A stretch of DNA of 52,749 nt from Polaromonas sp. (GTDB lineage Bacteria > Pseudomonadota > Gammaproteobacteria > Burkholderiales > Burkholderiaceae_C). The notes beneath the pieces are model-generated. The model had not been told where the DNA came from. It did not search any database and saw only the letters and a list, made by a program, of their open reading frames with translations. The translations under genes were made by a program, and so were the position numbers. Location: the NCBI RefSeq assembly GCF_018780625.1, contig NZ_JADMJK010000121.1:1-52749 (forward strand), given 5' to 3'. The stretch's first letter is position 1, and each line of letters begins with the position of its first letter. Below are positions 9,775-20,112 of the stretch, piece after piece.

Positions 9775-11064
9775 ATGACGCGCGCCGGCAAATGGCTCCT
9801 TGGCGCAGGCGCGCTGGCACTGCTCGGCGTGTTGCTGGCCAGCGTCCTTCCGTCCAGCGAGGAACTGACACAGCGCGCGTCCACGCGGCTGGAGGCTGCG
9901 CTCGGCGTGCCGGTCAGCGTGGGCGCGGTGCAATGGCGCTTGTTGCCGTTGCCCAGGGTGGTGATTGAAAACGCCGCCACCCGGCAGGCCCAGCCCGTTG
10001 AGGTGAAAAAACTCACGCTCTACCCCCGAATCGCGGCGCTGTGGCAACTTCGCTTCCAGGTGGACCGCGTCGAGGTCGAAGGGGCCGTGCTGCCGCAGCT
10101 TTCATTGCCCCAATTCGGGCGCAACCCGCCCGATGCAGCGCCGGGCCAGCCGGACATGGCGGGCACAGGGGATCTGCCCCTGGCGCGTCTGGATTTTCAG
10201 GATGTGACCTGGGTTTCGCGCCGCGGCAACCGTGTGGTGTTCGAGGGGCAGGTGCAATTTGATGCGGGCTGGCGACCGCGCACCCTGCAGATCCGGCGAA
10301 CTGGCGTCACGCCGGCCACCAACCTGACCCTGATGCGCCAGGGGCAGGAGGACCGCTGGCAAACGCACACCCGCCTGGGCGGCGGCACCGCCGACGGCGA
10401 GCTGCAATTGCACACCGCAGGCCAGGGCGAGATGCGATTGACCGGGCAGCTCAAGCCTCGCGGTATCGATGTGGTCAGCGCGATGCAGGCCTTCAATCAC
10501 CGCTCCATCATGGCGGGCGCGGCCTCGGGCGACACCACGCTGTCGGCCCGCGGCGCCAACGTGGCTGAACTGGCCCAGTCGCTGCACACCACCACGCACT
10601 TCACCATGGGCCGCGCCAGGCTGCTGCGGTTTGATGTGAACAAGGCCGTTCGCAGTGCCGGCAAGGACCATGCAGGGGAAACACCGCTCAATTCCGCCAG
10701 CGGGCAGCTGGACACGCACAACACGCCAAACGGCATGGCGGCGGACTTCACCCGGCTCAAGGCCAGCTCGGGCGTGCTCAGCGTGTCGGGCAAGGTGCGG
10801 GTGGTCAACTTGCAGGTCGACGGTGAATTCAGCGTCGACCTGGTGGACGGGTGGGTGGGGGTGCCGCTGAAGGTCAGCGGCCCGCTGGGGCAGGTCCAGG
10901 TGTCGGTGCCCGCCGGCGCGGTGGCGGGCGCTGCGCTGGGCACGGCTGTGCTGCCGGGGATTGGCACGGCGATTGGTGCCCGCATAGGCGCTGCGATGGG
11001 CCGGATTTTTGAATCAGCGCCTGCGGACCAGAAAAGTCCTGCGCCCGCCCGGAAATTGCCCTGA
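9775..11064 (+). CDS. AsmA family protein
   Basis: N-terminal TM segment followed by RASTRLEAALGVPVSVGAVQWRLLPLPRVVIENA; AsmA-like repeats. Confidence 0.8.
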   Translation: MTRAGKWLLGAGALALLGVLLASVLPSSEELTQRASTRLEAALGVPVSVGAVQWRLLPLPRVVIENAATRQAQPVEVKKLTLYPRIAALWQLRFQVDRVEVEGAVLPQLSLPQFGRNPPDAAPGQPDMAGTGDLPLARLDFQDVTWVSRRGNRVVFEGQVQFDAGWRPRTLQIRRTGVTPATNLTLMRQGQEDRWQTHTRLGGGTADGELQLHTAGQGEMRLTGQLKPRGIDVVSAMQAFNHRSIMAGAASGDTTLSARGANVAELAQSLHTTTHFTMGRARLLRFDVNKAVRSAGKDHAGETPLNSASGQLDTHNTPNGMAADFTRLKASSGVLSVSGKVRVVNLQVDGEFSVDLVDGWVGVPLKVSGPLGQVQVSVPAGAVAGAALGTAVLPGIGTAIGARIGAAMGRIFESAPADQKSPAPARKLP

Positions 11065-11180
11065 GGCGACTCTGTTGATTGGCTTGAAATCCGATCGGCA
11101 GGCAAGTTCCGCGGGCGAGGTGGTTTTCTTGATTCTGCTAAGCTTGCCACTTTTGCGCCGCTCAAACTGAACGCCTGACC

Positions 11181-11534
11181 ATGTCCAAAAAACCGTCCGC
11201 CTCCTCTGTGCCCACCCCTCTTGAGCGGGCGCTTGACCAAAACGAGATCGTCAGGGATGCGGTGGAGAATTCGGCCGACGAGTTGCTGGTGATCAACACC
11301 GTGCTCAAGCAAAAAATTCCGGGCCATGTCCAGACCGACGATTTGGCCCAGGCGCTACAAAAAGGCGATGAGCTGGAGGACCGGATTCAGGCGTCGGCCG
11401 AGAGCTTGGACAAGGTCAACCAGGCGCTGACACTTGAAATTGCCGAGCGCGCCAGGCTGGAGGGCGAACTGGCGGCGGCCAAAGCTGCGCTGGACAAATC
11501 CAGCGCCAACTCCGGCGATGCCGCCGCCGGTTAA
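11181..11534 (+). CDS. Hypothetical protein, coiled-coil C-terminus
   Basis: ORF of 117 aa with codon usage like its neighbours; QNEIVRDAVENSADELLVINTVLKQKIP...; no recognised domain. Confidence 0.65.
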   Translation: MSKKPSASSVPTPLERALDQNEIVRDAVENSADELLVINTVLKQKIPGHVQTDDLAQALQKGDELEDRIQASAESLDKVNQALTLEIAERARLEGELAAAKAALDKSSANSGDAAAG

Positions 11535-11573
11535 TTCGCCAGGTCGTTAAGGATCTGGCAAACAATAACTTTT

Positions 11574-11656
11574 CGTCATTCCCGCGTAGGCGGGAATCCA
11601 GCAACCCGGGTTGAAAGCTCCAACGAGTCTGGATACCCGCCTTCGCGGGTATGACG
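11574..11656. repeat. Paired REP-like palindromes in inverted orientation (BIME-like)
   Basis: cgtcattcccgcgtaggcgggaatccag ... ctggatacccgccttcgcgggtatgacg: two palindromic units facing each other, between convergent genes. Confidence 0.8.
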
Positions 11657-11709
11657 CAGGGAAGTTATTAATGACCCCATCCTAAGTTCGCGGCCTGACC
11701 GGCGCCGCG

Positions 11710-12996
11710 CTACTTGCCGCGCCGCAGCAGCGCATACAGCAAGATCGCGCCAAAGGTGGCGGTGCCAATGCCGCCCAGCGCGAACTGGCCAAACTTCAGC
11801 GTGAAGTCGCCGGTGCCCAGCACCAGCGTGATGGCCGCCACCAGCAGGTTCTTGTTGTCTGAAAAGTCCACCTTGTTGTCGACCCAGATCTTGGCGCCGG
11901 CCACCGCGATCAGGCCAAACACCACAATGCTGACGCCGCCCATCACCGGCAGGGGAATCGCCTGGATCAGCGCGCCGAACTTGGGGCTGAAGCCCAGCAT
12001 CACGGCCATCAGGCCGGCCACCACAAACACCGCGGTCGAATAGATCTTGGTCGCGGCCATCACGCCAATGTTCTCGGCGTAAGTGGTCACGCCGGTGCCG
12101 CCGGCGCTGCCCGACACCATGGTGGCGATGCCGTCGCCGATGAAGGCGCGGCCCATGTAGATGTCGAGGTTCTTGCCGGTCATGGCCGTCACGGCCTTGA
12201 TGTGGCCCAGGTTTTCGGCCATCAGGATGATGGCCACCGGCGCGATCAGGAGCACGGCGCTTGCGTTGAACACCGGCGCGGCAAAACTGGGCAGGCCCAG
12301 CCAGGCGGCGTTGGCAATGCCAGACAAGTCGACCGGCTTGCCCAGGCCCAGCCCGTTGGTCAGCGCCGCGTACAGCACGGTGGCGACGATCAGGCCGACC
12401 AGAATCAGCAAGCGCTGCAGCATGCCGCGCGTCATCACGGCCACCAGCGCCACGCTGACGAATGTGAGCGCCTGCATCCATGCGTCAAAGTTGCCGGCCG
12501 CCATGTTCTTGACGGGAATGCTGGCCAGGTTCAGGCCGATCACCGCCACCACCGCACCGGTGACCACGGGCGGCATCAGGCGTTCGATCCAGCCCGTGCC
12601 CACGGCCTGCACCAGCACGCCCATCAGCGTGTAGGCCAGCCCGCAGGCGATGATGCCGCCCAGCGCCACGCCGATGTTGGCGTTAGGTCCGGGGCCCGCG
12701 TAGCCGCTGGCGGCAATCACCACGCCAATGAAGGCAAAGCTCGACCCCAGGTAGCTGGGCACCTTGCCGCCGGTGACGATGAAAAAGATCAGCGTGCCAA
12801 TGCCGCTCATCAAAATGGCGATGTTGGGGTCAAACCCCATCAGCAGGGGTGCCAGCACGGTGGCGCCAAACATGGCGATCACATGCTGCACGCCCATCAC
12901 GGTGGTGAGCGGCCAGGACAGCCGTTCGTCCGGTCCGATCACCCCGCCTTGTTGCAGCACCGCGCTGCTTTTTTTGGTCCAGTTCAGCATGCCCAT
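11710..12996 (-). CDS. uraA: Uracil-xanthine permease
   Basis: MGVQHVIAMFGATVLAPLLMGFDPNIAILMSGIGTLIFF and AGGTGVTTYAENIGVMAATKIYS are NCS2 family signatures. Confidence 0.93.
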   Translation of the reverse strand: MGMLNWTKKSSAVLQQGGVIGPDERLSWPLTTVMGVQHVIAMFGATVLAPLLMGFDPNIAILMSGIGTLIFFIVTGGKVPSYLGSSFAFIGVVIAASGYAGPGPNANIGVALGGIIACGLAYTLMGVLVQAVGTGWIERLMPPVVTGAVVAVIGLNLASIPVKNMAAGNFDAWMQALTFVSVALVAVMTRGMLQRLLILVGLIVATVLYAALTNGLGLGKPVDLSGIANAAWLGLPSFAAPVFNASAVLLIAPVAIILMAENLGHIKAVTAMTGKNLDIYMGRAFIGDGIATMVSGSAGGTGVTTYAENIGVMAATKIYSTAVFVVAGLMAVMLGFSPKFGALIQAIPLPVMGGVSIVVFGLIAVAGAKIWVDNKVDFSDNKNLLVAAITLVLGTGDFTLKFGQFALGGIGTATFGAILLYALLRRGK

Positions 12997-13027
12997 TGAT
13001 TTTTCCTTGTTGTCGTGTGCGGCAATA

Positions 13028-13945
13028 TTAAGCGCTAAGCGGGGCCGGCCGGCGGTTCACCAGCACAATGCCGGCCGCCACGGTGGCCAGCGCGGCCAGC
13101 AGGCCGGGCGTGACGCGTTCGCCCAGCCACAGCGCGCCGAACAGCAGTGCGAACAGCGGCGTGAAAAACACAAACACCGAAATCTGCGTGGCCGGGTAGC
13201 GCCCCAGCATCCACATCCAGGCCAGGTAGCTGGCAAAAGCGCCCACGATGGTCTGCAGCAGCAGCGAACTGACGGCAAACGCGCTGAAGTGCCAGACCCA
13301 GACTTCACCCAGACCCAGGGACAGCATCGGCAAGGCCAGCGCGCTGACGGCCAGCTGGTAGAACAGCAGCTTTTCGGCCGACACCCGGCTCAGCCCGGAG
13401 GCGCGGATCACCACCGTGGTCAGGCCCCACAGCAGACCGGCCAGCAGGCCCATCAGGTCGCCGCGCACCATGGCGGCGTTGCCCGACATGCCTTCGCGCA
13501 AGGCGAACACCACCGCGACAAAGGCGGCCAGCAGCCCGAGCCACTGCAGGCCGCGCAGCTTTTCGGACTTGACCCACATCGGCACCAGCAGTGCGACCCA
13601 GAACGGCGAGGTGTATAAAAAAACCGTCAGGCGGGACGCCGTGGTGTGCTGCAGCCCGCTGTAAATCAGGGCGAATTCGCCGGCAAACAACGCGCCCGCG
13701 AGCAAACCGGCCTGCAGCGAGCCGTCGCGGCCAAACAGCGCAATGCCGCGCCAGCGGCACCAGAGCCACAGCAAGGCGGTCGCGCCTACCAGCCGCAGCG
13801 AGGCCTGGAACATCGGCGGCATTTCGCCCATGGTCGCCTTGATCAGCACCTGCTGAAAGCCCCAGAACAGGCAGCAGCCCAGCAGCAGGGAAATGGCCAG
13901 GGTGTCGAGGTGGGCTTTGCGCGCAACGACGGCGCGCGCCGTCAC
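13028..13945 (-). CDS. EamA/DMT family transporter
   Basis: Ten hydrophobic segments, GCCLFWGFQQVLIKATMGEMPPMFQASLRL pattern. Confidence 0.88.
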   Translation of the reverse strand: MTARAVVARKAHLDTLAISLLLGCCLFWGFQQVLIKATMGEMPPMFQASLRLVGATALLWLWCRWRGIALFGRDGSLQAGLLAGALFAGEFALIYSGLQHTTASRLTVFLYTSPFWVALLVPMWVKSEKLRGLQWLGLLAAFVAVVFALREGMSGNAAMVRGDLMGLLAGLLWGLTTVVIRASGLSRVSAEKLLFYQLAVSALALPMLSLGLGEVWVWHFSAFAVSSLLLQTIVGAFASYLAWMWMLGRYPATQISVFVFFTPLFALLFGALWLGERVTPGLLAALATVAAGIVLVNRRPAPLSA

Positions 13946-14460
13946 AGCGGGTGCTCGGTGTAGAACTTGCCGCCGTGAAACAGCAGCGGCGCGGCGCCCT
14001 TGCGGTGGCTGCAGCGCTCGACTTCGCCGACAAAAATCACGTGGTCGCCTTCCTCGTAGCGGCTGCGGTTAAAGCATTCAAAGGTGGCCGCTGCGCCCAC
14101 CAGCAGCGGCGAGCCGCTGACGCCTTCTGTGAACTGCACGCCGGTCCAGCGGTCTTCGCGCTTGCTGGCAAAGCGCATGGCCAGCTCTTTCTGGTCGGCC
14201 GCCAGAATGTTGATGGCGTAGTGCGAGCCCTTGCTCAGCGCCGCCATGGAGCCAGCCGCCTGCGACAGGCTCCAGAGCACCAGCGGGGGACTGAGCGACA
14301 CCGAATTGAAGGAGTTGGCGGTCAACCCCACCAGCTCGCCGGCTGGCGTGCGTGCCGTGACGATCGTGACGCCGGTGGCGAACATGGCCAGGGAGGCGCG
14401 AAATTCCAGCGGGGAAAAGCTGGGGCTGCTGGCTTTGTGAAGGGGGGCTCGGGACGGCAT
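13942..14460 (-). CDS. Flavin reductase family protein
   Basis: EFRASLAMFATGVTIVTARTPAGELVGLTANSFNSVSLSPPLVLWSL. Confidence 0.92.
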   Translation of the reverse strand: MPSRAPLHKASSPSFSPLEFRASLAMFATGVTIVTARTPAGELVGLTANSFNSVSLSPPLVLWSLSQAAGSMAALSKGSHYAINILAADQKELAMRFASKREDRWTGVQFTEGVSGSPLLVGAAATFECFNRSRYEEGDHVIFVGEVERCSHRKGAAPLLFHGGKFYTEHPL

Positions 14461-14571
14461 AGCCTGCTAATTTAACTCAAGCCTCTGGACTGCGCCCGCT
14501 GCGGTACATGCCGCGCCTGATGGTTCGGGCGCAGGCCGGTCTGCTGGCGCTGAAGCGGCGCGCCTGGCGCC

Positions 14572-16170
14572 TCAGGTCTGCACCGGGATCTCCCCCGAGC
14601 GGATGCCGGCCAGGTACTGGGTCAGTTCGCGCTTGACCACCGGCATCAGGAGGTACAGGCCGACGATGTTGGCCAGCGACATGGCAAAGATCATGGCATC
14701 CGAAAAGTCGATCACCGGGCCCAGGCGCATGCTGGAGCCCACCACCACAAATGCCAGGAACATCAGCTTGAACACCAGTTCCGACAAAAAGCTCTCACCC
14801 AGCAGATAGGTCCAGGCCTTCAGGCCGTAGTAGGACCAGGTGATCATGGTCGAGAAGGCAAACAGCACCACGGCCAGTGCCAGTACATAGGGAAACCACG
14901 ACACGGCGCTGCCGAATGCGGCAGAGGTCAGGTTCACGCCGGTGGCGCCGGCGGCCAGCGCCGTGGCGCCACCCGCATCGGCATGGCCGGTGATGATGAT
15001 CACCAGCGCGGTCATGGTGCAAATGACGACGGTGTCAATGAAGGGCTCCAGCAGCGCGGCAAAGCCCTGGGACACCGGCTGGTCGGTCTGCACCGCCGAG
15101 TGGGCAATGGCCGCCGAGCCGACGCCGGCTTCGTTGGAAAACGCAGCACGCCGAAAGCCCTGGATCAGGGCCCCGACGACACCGCCGGCCACGCCTTCGG
15201 CCGAAAATGCGCCGCTGACAATCTGGCCCAGCGCCCAGAAGATCTGGTCGGCGTTGATGGCCAGCACGACCAGCCCCACGGTCATGTAAAGCAGGGCCAT
15301 GAAGGGCACCACCTTTGAGGTCACACGGGCAATCGACTTGATGCCGCCAATGATCACCAGCCCCACCAAAATTGCCATGACCAGGCCAAACAGCCAGCCT
15401 TTGCCTGCCAGAAAGCTGGCTTCGCCGCCGGTGACGCTCAGCACCTGCTGAAAGCTCTGGTTGGACTGGAACATGTTGCCGCCGCCCAGCGCGCCGCCAA
15501 CGCAGCAGAGCGCAAAACACGCCGCCAGGAATTTGCCCAGCAGCGGCCAGCCCTGCTCGGCCAGGCCCGTCGACAGATAGCGCATCGGCCCGCCTGAAAC
15601 CGTGCCCGCGGTCTGGTGTACTTCGCGGTATTTCACGCCCAGCGTGACTTCGGTGAACTTGGAAGCCATGCCCAGCAGGCCCGCCAGGATCATCCAGAAC
15701 GTGGCGCCGGCGCCGCCAATGCCCACCGCCACGGCCACGCCAGCGATGTTGCCCAGGCCGACCGTGCCCGAGACGGCGGTGGTCAGCGCCTGAAACGGCG
15801 TGACTTCACCGGCCATGCTGGGGTCGGAGTAGTGGCCGCGCACGACCGAGATGGCATGGGTGAAGCCGCGCAGCTGGATGAAGCGAAAGTAGAAGGTGAA
15901 GATGATGGCGGCAACAATCAGCCAGCCGACGATGAGTGGAAACTCGGTGCCGGCCACTGGCACGGAGTAGAAGATGACGCCGGACAGGGCGTCGGAATAG
16001 GGTTGCACGGCGGCGCTGATGCGGTCATCCAGGGTGGGCGCTGCCGCTTGGGCGATGGAAGGTGCAAGCGCGGCGGCAGCGGCGGCCAAAAAGGCTGCGG
16101 CGCGCGCAGGGCAGCGCGGCAATGCCTGCGGGGAGGGTGTCATGGGGACCTCGGTATCTGGATTTTTCAT
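14572..16170 (-). CDS. Alanine/glycine:cation symporter (AGCS) family protein
   Basis: [49 protein letters not shown] and [18 protein letters not shown]. Confidence 0.94.
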   Translation of the reverse strand: MKNPDTEVPMTPSPQALPRCPARAAAFLAAAAAALAPSIAQAAAPTLDDRISAAVQPYSDALSGVIFYSVPVAGTEFPLIVGWLIVAAIIFTFYFRFIQLRGFTHAISVVRGHYSDPSMAGEVTPFQALTTAVSGTVGLGNIAGVAVAVGIGGAGATFWMILAGLLGMASKFTEVTLGVKYREVHQTAGTVSGGPMRYLSTGLAEQGWPLLGKFLAACFALCCVGGALGGGNMFQSNQSFQQVLSVTGGEASFLAGKGWLFGLVMAILVGLVIIGGIKSIARVTSKVVPFMALLYMTVGLVVLAINADQIFWALGQIVSGAFSAEGVAGGVVGALIQGFRRAAFSNEAGVGSAAIAHSAVQTDQPVSQGFAALLEPFIDTVVICTMTALVIIITGHADAGGATALAAGATGVNLTSAAFGSAVSWFPYVLALAVVLFAFSTMITWSYYGLKAWTYLLGESFLSELVFKLMFLAFVVVGSSMRLGPVIDFSDAMIFAMSLANIVGLYLLMPVVKRELTQYLAGIRSGEIPVQT

Positions 16171-16334
16171 GGGGTTGCAGGTTCTGCCCGCTGGCCCCTG
16201 GTCGCTTTATGAGCGGCCGGCGCTTGGAGGCGGAGGATGAAAATCCAGTCTAACGGAGTAGTCGTGAATAAACCCGGTCGTATCTGGTTCATACATGGGG
16301 GTTTTCCTCAGGCCTGCCGGGGCAGGGCCTGGCT

Positions 16335-17675
16335 TCAGGCGGCGACCGGGGCGCTGCGGCGTGCCGCCATGCCGTAAAAGCCGAAATTCATGGCGGGCTG
16401 CTCGCCGCTCATGAGCTCGGCCAGCGCCTTGCCCGAGCCGGCGCCGTGGGTCCAGCCCAGCGTGCCGTGGCCGGCATTGACCCACAGGCCGCGCACTTTG
16501 GTCTGGCCTATGAAGGGGATGTTGGTCGGCGTGGCGGGCCGCAGCCCGGTCCAGAACTGCGGCGCGCCGCCTTCTTCTTCCAGCCGTGTGTCGCAGACAC
16601 CGGGCAGCACCTCTTCAATGCGCCTGGCCAGCATGTGGCAGCGCGCCCTGGCCAGCGGCGTGTCGAGCGACAGGTCATAGCCGCCGACCTCAATCGTGCC
16701 GGCCACGCGCAGCTGGTCGCCGAGCCGGCTCATGGCGCACTTGACCTGGTCGTCAATGGTGCTGACGAAGGGCGCGCGCTCCGGCTTGAGCAGCTTGAAG
16801 GTGGCGCTGTAACCCTTGCCCGGGTAGATTGGCAGGTCGACGCCCACGGTGCGTAGCAGCGGCGCGGTGTAAGAGCCGCAGGCCACCACCACCGCATCCG
16901 GCTTCAGATGCTTGATTTCAGTGTCATTTTGGCCATTGGTGCTGATGGTGTTTGCGCTAACAGCTATGGATTCAATAGCATTGCCGGCCGTTTCAAGGCG
17001 CACGATGTCGTGGCCGTACAGAAACCGGGCGCCGCGCTCGGCGCAGCGCTGCGCCAGCGCCTGCGTGAAGACGCGGGCATCGCCGCTTTCGTCGCTGGCG
17101 GTGTAGGTGGCGCCGACGATGCGGTGCGCAAACAAGCTGAAGGCGGGCTCGATCTCCAGCAGTTCGGCCGTGCTGATCACGCGGCGCTCCACGCCGTATT
17201 TGCGCATCAGCGCGGCCGCGTCGCCGGCCGTGTCGAACGATTTCTGGTCGGTGTAGAAGTGCGCAATGCCGCGCTCGAGCCGGTGGTACTCAATGCCGGT
17301 GGCGTGTACCACGGCTTTCAGCGCAGTGTGGCTGTAGGCGCCCAGCGCCACCAGCTGCTGCACGTTGCGCTCAAACGCGGCGTCGTTGCACTGCGCCAGA
17401 AACTGCAGGCACCAGCGCCACTGCAGCGGGTCGAGCTGGGGCCGGAACAGCAGCGGCGCGTCGTTGCGAAACATCCATTTCAGCGCTTTGAGCGGGGTGT
17501 CCCGGTTGGCCCACGGCTCGCAGTAGCTGACCGAAATCTGCGCCGCGTTGCCAAAGCTGGTCTCCATCGCCGCGTCCGGCTGCCGGTCGACCACGGTCAC
17601 GTCGTGGCCGCGCTCCAGCAGATGCCACGCGGTGCTGATGCCAATAATGCCTGCGCCCAAAACAACAACGTTCAT
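16335..17675 (-). CDS. dadA: D-amino acid dehydrogenase
   Basis: MNVVVLGAGIIGISTAWHLLERGHDVTVVDRQPDAAMETSFGNAAQIS; start placed at MNVVV rather than the longer ORF. Confidence 0.92.
   Translation of the reverse strand: MNVVVLGAGIIGISTAWHLLERGHDVTVVDRQPDAAMETSFGNAAQISVSYCEPWANRDTPLKALKWMFRNDAPLLFRPQLDPLQWRWCLQFLAQCNDAAFERNVQQLVALGAYSHTALKAVVHATGIEYHRLERGIAHFYTDQKSFDTAGDAAALMRKYGVERRVISTAELLEIEPAFSLFAHRIVGATYTASDESGDARVFTQALAQRCAERGARFLYGHDIVRLETAGNAIESIAVSANTISTNGQNDTEIKHLKPDAVVVACGSYTAPLLRTVGVDLPIYPGKGYSATFKLLKPERAPFVSTIDDQVKCAMSRLGDQLRVAGTIEVGGYDLSLDTPLARARCHMLARRIEEVLPGVCDTRLEEEGGAPQFWTGLRPATPTNIPFIGQTKVRGLWVNAGHGTLGWTHGAGSGKALAELMSGEQPAMNFGFYGMAARRSAPVAA
16905..16985. repeat. Dispersed repeat apparently inserted in frame in dadA
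   Basis: Minus strand: tgctattgaatccatagctgttagcgcaaacaccatcagcaccaatggccaaaatgacac, encoding NAIESIAVSANTISTNGQNDTE. Confidence 0.6.
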
Positions 17676-17720
17676 ACAAACCTTTCCTTGCTTGCGAGTG
17701 TGCCGGCGCTTGCATTGAAT

Positions 17721-17742
17721 TAACAGGAAAATTAAACTGTTA
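17721..17742. promoter_or_regulatory. Inverted repeat in the dadA-argP divergent region (candidate LysR-type site)
   Basis: taacag-gaaaattaaa-ctgtta, between divergent dadA and argP. Confidence 0.45.
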
Positions 17743-17780
17743 GTGAAAACATCAGAGCAGCTAATACAAGGACGTTTCCC

Positions 17781-18713
17781 ATGAGCACCTTTGACCCCGA
17801 CGCGCTGGAGTGCCTGGCCGCCATTGTGGAAGAGGGCGGCTTCGAGCGGGCGGCGCAGCGCCTGTCGATCACGCAGTCGGCGGTGTCGCAGCGTCTGCGG
17901 GCGCTTGAGGCGCAGGTGGGCACGGTGCTGATTGTGCGCAGCCGTCCGCTCAAGGCCACGGCGGCCGGCCAGCTGCTGCTCAAGCACACCAAGATGCTGC
18001 GCCTGTTGCGCGCCGACCTGGCGCGCGACCTGCAAGAGCTGGCGCCGAGTTCGCTGCGCGGCGCGCGCGAGGAAGAGCGCATTTCCATTGCCATCAACGC
18101 CGACAGCATTGCCACCTGGGCGTTGCCGGCGCTGACCGAGCTGGCGCAGCAGGGCCTGCCCATGGAAATCATCACCGACGACCAGGACTTCACCCAGGAA
18201 TGGCTGCGCGAAGGCCATGTGCTGGGCTGCGTCACCACGCTCAAGCAGGCGCTGCGCGGCTGCAAGGTGGTGCCGCTGGGCGCCATGGACTACGTGGCCG
18301 TGGCCACCCCGGCGTTTGCGCGGGAGCGGCTGGCTGGCAGTACCCCGGGCGGGGCGGCGCTGCTGACCGCGCACAATTTTCGCGACCTGTCCTTTGTCGC
18401 CTTCAACCGCAAGGACGACATGCAACGCGAGTTTGTCGGCCAGGCCTTTGGCTTGGCGCGGGTCACGCTCAGGCAGCTGTTCGTGCCTTCGTCGGAAGGC
18501 CAGGTGCGCGCCGTGCTGGCAGGCTGGGGCGTCAGCGTGGTGCCGCGCCTGCTGGTGCAAGGCTTGCTGGACCAGGGCCTGCTGGTCAATGTGGCGCCGG
18601 CATGCAGCCTGCCCATCCAGCTGTACTGGCACTGCTGGAATCTGTCCTCCGAGGTGCTGGATGCGCTGACGGCGGCCCTGAAGCAGTCTTCTGCGCAGTC
18701 GCTGGTGTCATGA
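17781..18713 (+). CDS. argP: LysR family transcriptional regulator, ArgP type
   Basis: LECLAAIVEEGGFERAAQRLSITQSAVSQRLRALE; INADSIATWALPAL, LGAMDYVAVATPAF and VAFNRKDDMQREFV parallel ArgP. Confidence 0.88.
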   Translation: MSTFDPDALECLAAIVEEGGFERAAQRLSITQSAVSQRLRALEAQVGTVLIVRSRPLKATAAGQLLLKHTKMLRLLRADLARDLQELAPSSLRGAREEERISIAINADSIATWALPALTELAQQGLPMEIITDDQDFTQEWLREGHVLGCVTTLKQALRGCKVVPLGAMDYVAVATPAFARERLAGSTPGGAALLTAHNFRDLSFVAFNRKDDMQREFVGQAFGLARVTLRQLFVPSSEGQVRAVLAGWGVSVVPRLLVQGLLDQGLLVNVAPACSLPIQLYWHCWNLSSEVLDALTAALKQSSAQSLVS

Positions 18714-18797
18714 CCGGCGGGCGGGTCTTTACAGGGTAAGCCTGGTTTCTGCCGGGCAGGCGGCTGTTTATACTCATGTTCAAAAGGACATAAAGCT

Positions 18798-20045
18798 ATG
18801 CTTGAGACAACACGTTGGGTACGATGGAGTGGGGCTGCAGCCATTGCGGCCGGTTCCAGTTTGATGTTTGCCGTGCACGCCCAGACGGCGCCTGCAGCGC
18901 CGGGACCGAAGGCCGATGCCGGCAACACCGTCAAGATTGGCATCATCGGTCCGTTTACCGGCCCCTCCGCCGACTTCGGCGTGCCCATGCTCAACGGCAT
19001 TCAGCAGGCCGTCGACGAGATCAATGCGGGCGGTGGTTATCTGGGCCAAAAGATTGAAATCGTGCGCAAGGACGACGAAGGCAACCCTGCCGTGGGGCTC
19101 AAGCGCTCCCAGGAGCTGGTGGCCGAAAAAGTCATTGCGACCATCGGGTTTTGCAACACCGGCGTGGCCGACAAATCGCTGGAGGTGTTTCAGCGCAACA
19201 CGCTGCCGCTGATCATTCCATGCGCCACCGGCTCACCGCTGACCACCCGCTATCCGGGTCCTGACAGCTACATCTTCCGCACATCGGCCAAAGACGGGAT
19301 ACAGGCGCCGTTTGTGGTGGACGACATTCTCAAGCGCGGCTGGAACAAGGTGGCGGTATTTGCCGACACCACCGGCTACGGTGAAGCCGGCCTGAAGGAT
19401 GTCGAAAGCGCACTGGCCGCGAAAAAGCTGAAACCGGTCTACGTGGCGCGTTTTGGGCTGGGGGTGAAAGACCTCAGCGAAGAGTTGAAGGCCGCCAGGG
19501 AAGCGGGCGCCAACGTGGTGTTCAGCTATGCGGTGGGACCCGAGAGCGCCGTGGTGGCGCGCAGCCGCCAGGCGCTCAAGTGGAACGTGCCGCAGGTGGG
19601 GGCCTGGCCGCTGTCGTTTCCTTTCTTCATTGATGGCGCCAAGGAGGCGGGCGAGGGCGCGCTGATGGCGCAAACCTTTATTGCCGAGCCCAGCAACGAG
19701 CGCCGGTCTTCTTTTCTGACCAGCTACGCGCGCAAGTTCAAGGTCAATAGAATTCCGGTGCCCATGGCGGCAGCGCAAGGCTATGACGCCGTGTATATCC
19801 TGACCTATTCCCTGTTTGGCATCCGTGACGGCAAGCTCACGGGGCCGGCCGTCAAGACCGCGCTTGAAAACATCAAACGCACCTATTACGGCGTGGTGGC
19901 AACCTACGAGCAGCCTTTCAGCGCGCAGGACAAGGACGCCGTCACGCAAAACATGCTGGTGATGGGCATGGTGAAAAACGGTGCCATCACCTTTGCCTAT
20001 CCCGAAGACGCCAAGCGCAACCTGTTTGTGCAGCGAAAGCAGTAA
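18798..20045 (+). CDS. Branched-chain amino acid-type ABC transporter substrate-binding protein
   Basis: Signal peptide; VKIGIIGPFTGPSADFGVPMLNGIQQAVDEINAGGGYLGQKIEIVRKDDEGNPAVG. Confidence 0.9.
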   Translation: MLETTRWVRWSGAAAIAAGSSLMFAVHAQTAPAAPGPKADAGNTVKIGIIGPFTGPSADFGVPMLNGIQQAVDEINAGGGYLGQKIEIVRKDDEGNPAVGLKRSQELVAEKVIATIGFCNTGVADKSLEVFQRNTLPLIIPCATGSPLTTRYPGPDSYIFRTSAKDGIQAPFVVDDILKRGWNKVAVFADTTGYGEAGLKDVESALAAKKLKPVYVARFGLGVKDLSEELKAAREAGANVVFSYAVGPESAVVARSRQALKWNVPQVGAWPLSFPFFIDGAKEAGEGALMAQTFIAEPSNERRSSFLTSYARKFKVNRIPVPMAAAQGYDAVYILTYSLFGIRDGKLTGPAVKTALENIKRTYYGVVATYEQPFSAQDKDAVTQNMLVMGMVKNGAITFAYPEDAKRNLFVQRKQ

Positions 20046-20112
20046 GCTCCGGCTGCTTGTGGTCTGATCGTCTTTATCAGCTACCCCCGTTTGTTCGCGG
20101 TTCGCAGGGGGT

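Noticed and set aside
17676-18632. N-terminal extension of the dadA ORF
   Set aside because: Extension runs antisense through argP; the FAD-binding start MNVVVLGAGIIGIS fixes the real start at 17675.
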